From contig AQTY01000016.1 in NCBI GenBank assembly GCA_000372225.1, positions 1 through 44,854 on the forward strand: a stretch of DNA of 44,854 nt. The letters run 5' to 3'. Position numbers and translations under genes: made by a program. Positions 16,908 through 24,781 of this stretch are shown one piece after another; position 1 is the stretch's first letter, and each line of letters starts with the position of its first letter. The notes under the pieces were generated by a model. It had not been told where the DNA came from. It ran no database searches and saw nothing but the letters and a program-made list of their open reading frames with translations. Source of the stretch: Candidatus Nitromaritima sp. SCGC AAA288-L16 (GTDB lineage: Bacteria; Nitrospinota; Nitrospinia; Nitrospinales; VA-1).

Positions 16908-18275
16908 ATGTTCCTTAAAATAATTAATGAATTTCCGAAACAGTTGACACCGATGGAAGTAAAAATATTCTATAGAGCATGGCTACTTTTTAGGATTTGG
17001 AGGTTTCTGTTCCACAATCGGGAAACCTGTTTGCAAAAATTCACAGGAGTTTTTTTAGTAATTCTTTTGTTCAGCATTGGAGTTGGTTGCTCTCAAAAGC
17101 GAGGGATCGCAAACCAACCAAGACATCAGTTGTATCAAGATGTGACAGAAAGTTATCTTCCCGCTAGCAAGGTCTCTCTCCAGGGTGCTACTTTTGTTAG
17201 AGCAGACAGAAAGCTCGGTTCCGATTTAATCTGGTTTGTTTCCACTCCAGGGAAAGGGTCAAAAATAAAAATTCTCTTTAATAGAGGAACGAGTGGGATA
17301 GGTCGTGACAAGGGGGCGAGTAAAGTTCAACGTTTTTCTGAAAACATTCGCTTTCTAGCTAAAGGAGATATTAGTGGTAATGGTGTGGATGATCTGGTGT
17401 TGATAGTGTCTCCCCAGAAAAAAGGATCTGCGAAAGTACTTTTTAATAATGGTAAAGGGTATTTTTACTCCAGATTAGAACTTGAATTACCTTTTGTTCC
17501 CAAGGGTGTGGAGCGTGTCGATCTGATTGACTTGGACCAAGACGGCGATGTCGATTTTTTATTCACCGGAAGAAAAATATTGGATGAAAACGAAAAACTT
17601 AAAAGAAGGCAAGGCCAGGTATTGATTAATAATGGTGGAGGGAAATTTAAAGATGAGACCTTTCTACTGTGGCCCAATTTGCCCTCAGGGGTAATTGGTA
17701 CAAGTATTGCGGATTATAATCAGGACGGATTTCCAGATGTATTTTTGGTTTATAGTAACGCACAGAATCGACTATTGATAAACAACGGAGTGGGAAAATT
17801 TATTGATAGGACAGACAGGTTACTTCCAAGAATGATAGATCAAAGTACTCATGCTGATTGGGCCGATTTTGATCTTGATGGTGATAATGATTTGCTTGTT
17901 ACTAACAAGGGACTTAGAGAGCTTTATCAGAGCTACCCTGGGGAGACGATCTATTTTCTAGAAAATGTTGGGTCTGGACGGTTTGTTAAAAAACCAAGCA
18001 AAATATTTCCTGCGCTACCAGCATTTCGGGTTTATCTTCTGGATGTAAATGGAACAGGTATCCCAGATGTGATCATCCTCAATGAAAAAGGGTTGCTCTA
18101 TTTAGTTGGAAAAGGGGAATGGGATTTCAGTGTAGAAACAAAAAAACGATTTCCACAAACAAGTCCTATGAGGGAAATGAGATTTGGGGATATCAATGGA
18201 GACGGGTTTCTCGATTTATTGGGTATTACCGCAAAAAATAATTATCCTAAATTGTGGTTGAATAGAGTTAAGTAG
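16908..18275 (+). CDS. FG-GAP/VCBS-repeat exported protein
   Basis: About 455 residues. After a basic stretch a hydrophobic segment (residues near 45-62, FTGVFLVILLFSIGVGC) serves as signal or anchor; the cysteine after it could be a lipoprotein site but the preceding residues fit the lipobox poorly. The rest contains at least five calcium-binding FG-GAP/VCBS repeats with the aspartate pattern DxDxDGxxD: IDLDQDGDVDF, ADYNQDGFPDVF, ADFDLDGDNDLL, LDVNGTGIPDVI and GDINGDGFLDLL. These form a beta propeller seen in integrin-like and surface proteins. The ATG at 16908 follows the stop of the lipoyl-ligase gene directly; ATG 16953 is a good alternative because it shortens the long n-region. Confidence 0.82.
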   Translation: MFLKIINEFPKQLTPMEVKIFYRAWLLFRIWRFLFHNRETCLQKFTGVFLVILLFSIGVGCSQKRGIANQPRHQLYQDVTESYLPASKVSLQGATFVRADRKLGSDLIWFVSTPGKGSKIKILFNRGTSGIGRDKGASKVQRFSENIRFLAKGDISGNGVDDLVLIVSPQKKGSAKVLFNNGKGYFYSRLELELPFVPKGVERVDLIDLDQDGDVDFLFTGRKILDENEKLKRRQGQVLINNGGGKFKDETFLLWPNLPSGVIGTSIADYNQDGFPDVFLVYSNAQNRLLINNGVGKFIDRTDRLLPRMIDQSTHADWADFDLDGDNDLLVTNKGLRELYQSYPGETIYFLENVGSGRFVKKPSKIFPALPAFRVYLLDVNGTGIPDVIILNEKGLLYLVGKGEWDFSVETKKRFPQTSPMREMRFGDINGDGFLDLLGITAKNNYPKLWLNRVK

Positions 18276-18359
18276 AGTTTTCCTCTAAGTATTTTTAACT
18301 TCCAAGATATTTGGTGGTTGAGTAGACGTTGGAATAATTTTTTTATAAAGAAAGGCGTT

Positions 18360-19265
18360 ATGTCATATTTTAAAAAACTTACATTTTTGAAGGTTTTAAC
18401 CACTATTGCATGGGCAGATGGCGAGGTAACCCAATCCGAGCTAAACATTCTCAAATCTTTTTACAGAAAATTTGATTTGGATAAAGATGAACTTGCCGAA
18501 TTAAGGCATTATCTTGCTGCACCGGTTTCAAAGAAAGAACAAACGGAGTTGTATGACCAGTTAGTGTATGAGTTGAGTTCTGAAAGTGAAAAAGAAGAAA
18601 TTTTAGCGGTCTTGGAATCCATGGAACAAGCCACTAAACGAATAGGGAATGAAGAAAAAGAACTGGTAAGCCAATTTCGTGCATTGCTTGAAAAAACATC
18701 GGTCACAAAAAGGTCACTTGGGAAAATCCGTAATTTACTTGGTAAGACGATTTTCTCTCATGCGCGTGACAAGAACTTGGATTTAGAGAAATATTTCAAA
18801 AGAAAGGTTCTTAAGAAAGTAGAACTGAAAGCAGCAAGGTTAGGTGTGAAAATGAATCTACCGGAAGACAAATTGTACTTCATTTGTCTTCTTGGAGCAT
18901 TAATGGCATCTGTTTCAAATGTTGATGGGCATTTCGATAGTACAGAAAAAAAAGTTTTCAAAAAAGAACTGTCAGGCCACTTTGATTTTAAAAACCAGGA
19001 ACTTGAAATCTTATTTGAAGTAATTTTAGAGATGGCTAAGCATGGTTTTGATTCCCACGAAGTAACAACGGAACTTAACAATCTAGTGACCTATAACGAG
19101 AAAGTTGGTATTGCTAATTGTATGTTGGCGGTGGGCGGTGCCGATGGAGAACTTTCTCACGAAGAAGCAGAAGAAATTAGACGAATTACTAAAGCTTTGC
19201 GTATTCCTCATAAAGTGTTTATTGAAGCCAAGATGAAAGTTCTTTCTCGTTTACGCCGACTTTAA
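18360..19265 (+). CDS. Tandem TerB-domain protein
   Basis: A 301-residue cytoplasmic, all-helical protein with two TerB-like domains. The first (about residues 8-115) has the acidic motif ADGEVTQSE. The second (about 170-295) has both motifs of a full TerB fold, VDGHFDSTE and ADGELSHEE, followed by a basic C-terminus. TerB domains, also found in DjlA, bind metal through these acidic DG(x)4E loops and are linked to tellurite resistance and envelope stress, but this protein carries no J domain or other ter gene nearby, so its role is unknown. The ATG at 18360 follows AAAGGCG; an in-frame TTG at 18318 is less likely. Confidence 0.8.
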   Translation: MSYFKKLTFLKVLTTIAWADGEVTQSELNILKSFYRKFDLDKDELAELRHYLAAPVSKKEQTELYDQLVYELSSESEKEEILAVLESMEQATKRIGNEEKELVSQFRALLEKTSVTKRSLGKIRNLLGKTIFSHARDKNLDLEKYFKRKVLKKVELKAARLGVKMNLPEDKLYFICLLGALMASVSNVDGHFDSTEKKVFKKELSGHFDFKNQELEILFEVILEMAKHGFDSHEVTTELNNLVTYNEKVGIANCMLAVGGADGELSHEEAEEIRRITKALRIPHKVFIEAKMKVLSRLRRL

Positions 19266-19345
19266 GCACAATAGTTATTCTATGATTTTGAAAAAATTTA
19301 GAGCTAGGGAAAAACTATTCTAGTGCAAATAAACAGGCGCCTTAG

Positions 19346-19522
19346 ATGACAAGGGAAAATAAATTCATTGGAATCTTATTTGAATGTTGCAATATTTATC
19401 GTCGGATTTATATGAACAAGGGAAAAAACGCTTACGAAGGTAAGTGCCCCCAATGCAATGGAGAGGTTAAGGTGAAGATTGGACCAGACGGAACGGAGAC
19501 ACGTTTTTTTTCAGCACGGTAG
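19346..19522 (+). CDS. Small zinc-ribbon-like protein (58 residues)
   Basis: A short gene that begins ATGACAAGGG and ends in TAG at 19520. The product has two cysteine pairs, FECC near residue 14 and CPQC at 34-37, with the well-formed elements NIYRRIYMN, KNAYEGKCPQCNGEV and a terminal RFFSAR. I recall similar short proteins with ECCN, YxRIY and CPxC elements from several environmental phyla, so this is probably a conserved zinc-binding protein of unknown function. There is no strong ribosome site. It lies between the TerB gene (80 bases away) and dtd (87 bases away) on the same strand. Confidence 0.75.
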   Translation: MTRENKFIGILFECCNIYRRIYMNKGKNAYEGKCPQCNGEVKVKIGPDGTETRFFSAR

Positions 19523-19609
19523 ACTTAAGCTGTGATTATATTATCGTAGTTTTTTTTAGTTTTTTTGGCGTTTTTTTGAGAATATGAGTATTTATCAGAG
19601 CTTTAACCA

Positions 19610-20047
19610 GTGAAGTTGATCCTTCAGCGTGTAGCCTGTGCCTCAGTCTATGTCGATGGGGAGAAAATAGCCAACATCAATAGAGGGATACTGGTTTTAT
19701 TTGGTGTTGAAAAAGGGGATGGGGAAGATCAAACTTCTTTTCTGGCCGATAAAACTTTGAATTTAAGGATTTTTCCCGATGATAGCGGGAAAATGAACTT
19801 CTCTTGCGTTGATATTGGGGGTGATATTTTAGTGGTTTCTCAGTTTACCCTTGCTGGAGATTGCTCGCGAGGTAGACGTCCAGGGTTTGATAGGGCAGCA
19901 GACCCCGATACTGCTCGGACACTCTACGAATATTATGTCGAGTCATTGAATCGATCGGGGCTTAAGGTTACCACGGGAAGATTCGCGGCAGATATGAAAG
20001 TGCAATCGGTCAATGATGGTCCAGTTACTTTCCTGCTAGAGCGTTAG
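19610..20047 (+). CDS. dtd: D-aminoacyl-tRNA deacylase
   Basis: Hydrolyses D-amino acids (and glycine mischarged on tRNA-Ala) from tRNA, protecting translation. The 145-residue length is exactly that of the family. Recognisable elements are KLILQRVACASVYVDGE at the start, the active-site stretch LVVSQFTLAGD (SQFTL), and the second motif NDGPVTFLLER at the end (GPVT with cis-Pro). It uses a GTG start, which the family alignment supports because MKLILQRV is the usual N-terminus. Convergent with nuoN across 149 bases that show no clear terminator. Confidence 0.96.
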   Translation: MKLILQRVACASVYVDGEKIANINRGILVLFGVEKGDGEDQTSFLADKTLNLRIFPDDSGKMNFSCVDIGGDILVVSQFTLAGDCSRGRRPGFDRAADPDTARTLYEYYVESLNRSGLKVTTGRFAADMKVQSVNDGPVTFLLER

Positions 20048-20196
20048 CCATTATGTTGCAACTAGTATTACTTAATTTCTAGGTTGATAGCCCAAGATTT
20101 ATTGTGAGTTGGCATAATTTAAGAAAACTCAAGAAAGATACATTTCCTAGATTTTTTTCATATGCCTTAATATCTTTTTTATTTTTGCAGGTTAGA

Positions 20197-21744
20197 TTAG
20201 AAGGGAATCGAGTCCAACGCGATACCCATCAAACCTGAGGGAAAGAACCCAATCAAAATAATAGCGATGGTACTTAAAGCAATGAGGGTTCCCATACCCT
20301 GGTGGATGACTACTTTTTCTTCACTCTCGTTTTCATGAAAATACATCATGACAATGATTCTTAAATAGAAGTAAACGGAGACTACAGTGGCAATCACTGC
20401 CATGATGGTGATCAAGATGTATCCTTGTTTGATGGCGGCCATAAAAATGTAAAATTTTCCAAAGAACCCTGCGGTCGGGGGAAACCCGGCAAGAGAAAGC
20501 ATAAATAGGCTCATTGCTCCAGCGAGTAGCGGATGGTTTTTGGCTAGCCCTTTGAAACGAGAAACAGAATTTCCTTTTTCACCTTCTCCCTCCATTATAA
20601 AAACAACTGCAAATGCTCCGATATTCATGAAGAGATAGACGTTGAGATAAAATATAAGACTTGCTACGCCGTCCTGACTATTAGCGACAATACCTATAAG
20701 CAAATAACCGGCGTGAGCCACACCTGAGTAGGCGAGCATTCGTTTAATGTCATCCTGGAAAATAGCTGCGATGTTCCCTACGAGCATCGTGAGGACTGAC
20801 ACTCCAAAAAAAAAGGGCATCCATATACTGTGTAGTTCTGAAAACGCAGTAAAAAAAAATCTTGCGATTAATGCAAAGGCAGCGGCTTTTGTGGCGACAG
20901 ACATGAAACCAGTAATGGGAGTGGGTGCTCCTTGGTAAACGTCTGGGGTCCAGGAATGGAATGGTGCAAGGGAAACCTTGAACGCAAGCCCAGAAAATAA
21001 CAAGCCCATTCCAATATATACGAGTGTGTTACGACTGTAAGGGTTTGTGCATTCTCCCGCTTCATCGCAATGCAAAAGCTGACCGATAAGGCGGATTTCT
21101 GTTGTGCCGGTGCCTGCATATATCAGGGCCATCCCATAAACTAAAATTGCAGAAGCGAATGCACCTGTTAGAAGGTATTTGACAGTTGACTCTTGCGAGG
21201 CAAGGGTTGCCCATTTCAAGTTAGGAGCGTTTGATGGGCCTTCTTTTCCTGTACCATGTTTAGCTGAAAAACCGCAAAGGATGTACAGAGAAATAGAAAA
21301 TATTTCGAGCGAGACGAACGCAGTGATCAGGTTTCCGGATTTTGCTAAAAACATCATCCCCACAACTGCCATAAGTATCAGAGCAAAATATTCAGATTTA
21401 TTTTCGTGATCGTATTGTGGATATTTGACTGACCCGAGGACTGCGAATATTGCCATGAGTAAAAAAACAATATTAAACCCCTGACCAAATTTATCGTGGA
21501 TCAAGGAATTGCTGAACATGTCTGGTTGTAGACCGTTCCCTATGGTTGGAGCACTACCCCATAACGTAAATGAAAAGAAAAAAGAAATAGCAATGCCCAC
21601 CAGCGTTGCCTTGGATAGGTATTCGTTGGTGTTAAATTTTTTTTTTAGACCAATGAGCAGGAGAAAAAATGCGGTAGACAACAATGTTAACTCTGGGCTC
21701 AGGGCAGTCCAAAACATGTCTTGATAATTAATTTTAAATTCCAT
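20197..21744 (-). CDS. nuoN: NADH-quinone oxidoreductase subunit N, stand-alone
   Basis: Antiporter-like membrane subunit N of respiratory complex I. The 515-residue protein has about 14 membrane helices. The channel residues are present: Glu in TM5 (VSLEIFSISLYIL), Lys in TM7 (LAFKVSLAPFHSWTPDVYQG), and the central lysine region (DIKRMLAYSGVAHAGYLLIG). The ending resembles other NuoN proteins. It normally follows nuoM at the end of the nuo operon. Here it is alone, on the minus strand, about 7.3 kb before nuoA, and must be expressed from its own promoter within the upstream 363-base gap. It appears complete. Confidence 0.96.
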   Translation of the reverse strand: MEFKINYQDMFWTALSPELTLLSTAFFLLLIGLKKKFNTNEYLSKATLVGIAISFFFSFTLWGSAPTIGNGLQPDMFSNSLIHDKFGQGFNIVFLLMAIFAVLGSVKYPQYDHENKSEYFALILMAVVGMMFLAKSGNLITAFVSLEIFSISLYILCGFSAKHGTGKEGPSNAPNLKWATLASQESTVKYLLTGAFASAILVYGMALIYAGTGTTEIRLIGQLLHCDEAGECTNPYSRNTLVYIGMGLLFSGLAFKVSLAPFHSWTPDVYQGAPTPITGFMSVATKAAAFALIARFFFTAFSELHSIWMPFFFGVSVLTMLVGNIAAIFQDDIKRMLAYSGVAHAGYLLIGIVANSQDGVASLIFYLNVYLFMNIGAFAVVFIMEGEGEKGNSVSRFKGLAKNHPLLAGAMSLFMLSLAGFPPTAGFFGKFYIFMAAIKQGYILITIMAVIATVVSVYFYLRIIVMMYFHENESEEKVVIHQGMGTLIALSTIAIILIGFFPSGLMGIALDSIPF

Positions 21745-22107
21745 GTCGGAACTCGTGGAGGCTAGTGAGATCAGATAACTCGTGTTCGACCAGACTTATT
21801 TGTTTGAAGACGTCTTTGTAAAGTATTTCACCCGTTTTTTCAAGTTAATGTTTGTCGGCCTTGGTTTTTATTTTTATAGCCTCTTTCAACCCTAAATTAG
21901 TCAATTAAATAAATTTGCTTATATTAAGGCCTTGAAATCATGGATAAACCAACGAGGGCTAGCTAGTCTAATCCTTTGAAATTCCGTTCGACGGATTGGT
22001 CTATTTCGTTGTCTTGGGTCTTTTTGAAAAACTCCCTGGAGTCTATTGTTTAGACGTTACAAAAAAATAATGAGGGATTATTAATTCAAGAAAATCTCTT
22101 TAGATGC
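21745..22107. other. 363-base gap upstream of nuoN
   Basis: This AT-rich stretch lies between nuoN and the unknown gene at 22108, both on the minus strand. It must contain the promoter of nuoN, because nothing upstream is close enough for co-transcription without a long leader. I did not find a convincing -35/-10 pair, open frame of useful size, RNA gene or stable hairpin in it. The reader should treat it as non-coding with an unlocated promoter. Confidence 0.4.
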
Positions 22108-22773
22108 TCATTGCTTTTTTATTTTTGGGTAGGCTTGGCCTGCTTCCAGTAAAACCCATTTTTCAGAAGTGTCTCCCACAGTCAAATCTAGATAATCGTC
22201 TAATTGGATGAGTTTAATGGTGTCGGGCGGAAGCCTTAGTCGTAGGAGTTTTTCCTGATGGCGTCCTTTAAGTAAGACAAAGTTCCCTTCAATTTCTTTG
22301 ACCAAAAATACATCGTTGAGCGTATTTTGGATAACTGGTGGGTCTTTGAGGATTCGGGATGATTCGCTGTCGAGTAGTTGGCTGAGCTTGAGGCATCGTT
22401 CCTGCTTGGCGCATAGCTGTTTTACTAGTTGTGAAATATTTGTGTTTGCAAATCCATGAGAGATCTTTTTTTTATCTAGCCAGTTAAAAAAAGAGTATAT
22501 GTCAAAAAGCACATGATTGATTTCTATTTTTTCAGTAATGGAATTAAATGGTAGGTAAGCCACAATGAAATGGCTGAGATGCGAGGGTTCAATGTCACAG
22601 GGGTCTGCGATTAAACGAGGTGTTCCTCCCTGTTCCTCGCTTGCGAGATCACATTCGATTAAACTCGAATGAAGAAGAGATAGGCTTTCCCCTAGTTCGG
22701 GTGTTAAGTCCTCCTTGTTAGATGGAGTAGGATTTGCGGTAGCGTATTCGTTCATCAGTTCATACAAAGTCAT
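22108..22773 (-). CDS. Hypothetical protein, 221 residues
   Basis: A soluble protein with an acidic, Pro/Asn-rich N-terminus and a helical middle part (INHVLFDIYSFFNWLDKKK, then LVKQLCAKQERCLKLSQLL). A beta-rich C-terminal third may form a small barrel (NDVFLVKEIEGNFVLLKG, then LRLPPDTIKLIQLDDYLDLTVG), reminiscent of a regulatory or nucleic-acid-binding add-on, but no family was recognised. It starts 10 bases after the end of the aminotransferase gene and its ribosome site (AGGAG) sits over that stop, so the two are almost certainly one transcript. Confidence 0.7.
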   Translation of the reverse strand: MTLYELMNEYATANPTPSNKEDLTPELGESLSLLHSSLIECDLASEEQGGTPRLIADPCDIEPSHLSHFIVAYLPFNSITEKIEINHVLFDIYSFFNWLDKKKISHGFANTNISQLVKQLCAKQERCLKLSQLLDSESSRILKDPPVIQNTLNDVFLVKEIEGNFVLLKGRHQEKLLRLRLPPDTIKLIQLDDYLDLTVGDTSEKWVLLEAGQAYPKIKKQ

Positions 22774-22783
22774 AAAATTTCTC

Positions 22784-23893
22784 CTACTCCCCGGTTGTCG
22801 TGAAACATTTTTTGAGAACTTTTAAACAGAGATCGAATTTTTCCTCTTCTATGTTTCCCATGTTAGCGATTCTAAAAATTTTTTTATTAAATAGACCTTG
22901 TCCCGCATAAATGATGAATCCATTTTCTTTTAGCTTATCGTGGAGCCAGTCATAGGAAAGACCGTTGGGAAGTTTTAATGCAGTCAGGCAATTGGACTGG
23001 TGACTTTCTGGTATTAGAAACTCAAGGCCAATTTCTTTAAACCCTTTGCGTAAGCCTTTAGCTATTTTCCGGTAACGCTCTATTCGCCCATCGACGGTTT
23101 CTTCTAACAATTCCTCGAGAGCAGCATTTAAAGCATAATGTGCTTGAATTGCCGGGGTAAAGAGTGTGTCTCCTTGCTCTTGAACTTTGAGGTGTTCTGC
23201 AAGGTCAAAGTATATTGAACGAGCAGGTATGTCTTTTATCCGAGGTAGATCTTTTTTTCTATGAAGAACGAAAGAAACACCTGGCAAACCATGGATACAT
23301 TTATTGGCAGTTCCAACCGCAAAATCGATAGGGTATTGCCCAAAGTTAATCTTATCTCCTCCTAAACTGCTGATGCAATCTACTACCAATCGCTTGTCGT
23401 ACTGCTTCGCCAGCAAAGCAATTTCAGGAAGCGGGTTAAGTAGACCAGTTGTTGTTTCATGGTGGACCATGGCAATTACTTCAATCGAGGAGTTTTCTTG
23501 TAGTGCTTGTTCAACTTCTTCGAGCCTCGGTACCTCACCCCAGTTATAATTTATGGTATGTTTGCTCATTCGGTGGACATCTGCCATTTTACCGATGCGG
23601 TCACCATATACGCCGTTTTGAATTACAAGCATCGACCGGTCAGGAGTAAGGCACGATGAAACTGCCATCTCTAAGGCGGCAGTTCCTGACCCAGTTATTA
23701 AAATAGCCGAATACTCCTTTTCAATGTCAAACGCTTGCAACAGTTTTTTTCTGATTGACCCCATTAGGTCTAAAAATTCAGGTTCTCGGTGGCACAGATC
23801 CCCACGGAGTTGGGCATCTCGTACCCTGTCAGTTACGTTGACAGGGCCTGGGTTCATTAATGTTATTTTTTTCATATGCTTTTTCTGATTCAC
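22784..23893 (-). CDS. Class V aminotransferase, PhnW-like
   Basis: A PLP-dependent class V aminotransferase of about 365 residues. Elements that match 2-aminoethylphosphonate:pyruvate transaminase (PhnW) and related alanine-glyoxylate-type enzymes are MNPGPVNVTDRV, DLCHREPEF, TGSGTAALEMAVSS, VHHETTTGLLNP, VVDCISSLGG with the PLP aspartate, and GTANKCIHGLPGVSFV with the PLP lysine (Lys198). The HREPEF and ANKC-GxPGVSFV features favour PhnW, but no phosphonatase gene lies beside it, so another amino donor is possible. The open frame begins at 23893; an ATG at 23875 would also give a complete protein. It is divergent from the DUF4159 gene. Confidence 0.85.
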   Translation of the reverse strand: MNQKKHMKKITLMNPGPVNVTDRVRDAQLRGDLCHREPEFLDLMGSIRKKLLQAFDIEKEYSAILITGSGTAALEMAVSSCLTPDRSMLVIQNGVYGDRIGKMADVHRMSKHTINYNWGEVPRLEEVEQALQENSSIEVIAMVHHETTTGLLNPLPEIALLAKQYDKRLVVDCISSLGGDKINFGQYPIDFAVGTANKCIHGLPGVSFVLHRKKDLPRIKDIPARSIYFDLAEHLKVQEQGDTLFTPAIQAHYALNAALEELLEETVDGRIERYRKIAKGLRKGFKEIGLEFLIPESHQSNCLTALKLPNGLSYDWLHDKLKENGFIIYAGQGLFNKKIFRIANMGNIEEEKFDLCLKVLKKCFTTTGE

Positions 23894-24025
23894 GGTATAA
23901 ATTTATAACAGGTGTGTTGCAGTTTAACCTACAGTACGGAGAGGGGCAAAGATTTATAGTAGCGATTAGAAAACGTCTTTCAATGATGATTGAAAATTCT
24001 TTACCCCCCTCTTATACTCAACTTA

Positions 24026-24781
24026 ATGACCAACTTATTTAAGTTAATAATTAGTTTGTTGTTCTTCAAAGTCGGCATAGCCACTGCTTACGCCGATTAT
24101 TCAAACTTATTCATTCCTCAAATTAAATATGAAGGTGGAAATTCTATCCCCCACCCAACAGCCATTGATAGTTTGCTAGGACAGATTGAGCGTAGAACGT
24201 CTATTGAAACTAACCGGGGGTTGGCTCAGATAGCATTGTCTCACCCCAACCTTTACCAATATCCTTTCATCTACATGGCGGGTAGTAAAGAGTTTGAGGT
24301 TTTTTCTGCCAATGAACTGCAACGACTCAGGAATTATCTGAGTTATGGAGGATTTCTCCTTATAGACGATAATTCCTCCAATACCAACTCAAAATTTGAT
24401 ATTTCGGTTCGTAAAATGATTGAGGGGCTATTCCCGCAGGTTCCTTTAAAGAAGATTTCCCGAGACCATTCAATCTTCCGTTCTTTTTATTTAATCAATC
24501 GAGTATCTGGACGAAAGCAGGTTAATTCATACTTGGAGGGAATTAACATCAAAGGGCGAACAGTTCTTATATACTCCGCCAACGACCTTGGTGGTGCTTG
24601 GGCAAGAGATAAGTTGGGGCAATGGGCTCATGATATTATTGGTGGAGGCAGTAGACAAAGGCAACTTGCGATAAGGCTTGGGGTGAATATCACAATGTAT
24701 GCACTTACGTTAGACTACAAAAAAGACATGGTACATTTACCAATTATCCTTGAGCGATTGAAGAGGCATCAGTTGCCATGA
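24026..24781 (+). CDS. DUF4159 family exported protein
   Basis: A 251-residue protein with a signal peptide (LFKLIISLLFFKVGIATAYA) followed by a DUF4159 domain. Typical features are FIPQIKYEGG near the mature start, YPFIYMAGSKEFEVFSANE, the stretch YGGFLLIDDNSS, FRSFYLI, and LGVNITMYALTLDYKKD near the end. The domain has a class-I-amidotransferase-like fold without an obvious catalytic triad. It commonly occurs beside MoxR, DUF58 and BatA-type genes; here only the VWA gene follows, overlapping by 4 bases (ATGA). An in-frame TTG at 23990 would add 12 residues and is less likely. Confidence 0.85.
   Translation: MTNLFKLIISLLFFKVGIATAYADYSNLFIPQIKYEGGNSIPHPTAIDSLLGQIERRTSIETNRGLAQIALSHPNLYQYPFIYMAGSKEFEVFSANELQRLRNYLSYGGFLLIDDNSSNTNSKFDISVRKMIEGLFPQVPLKKISRDHSIFRSFYLINRVSGRKQVNSYLEGINIKGRTVLIYSANDLGGAWARDKLGQWAHDIIGGGSRQRQLAIRLGVNITMYALTLDYKKDMVHLPIILERLKRHQLP

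Noticed and set aside
16908..17095. Lipoprotein signal for the FG-GAP protein
   Set aside because: The residues before the cysteine (IGVGC) fit the lipobox poorly and the n-region is long; left as an open possibility.
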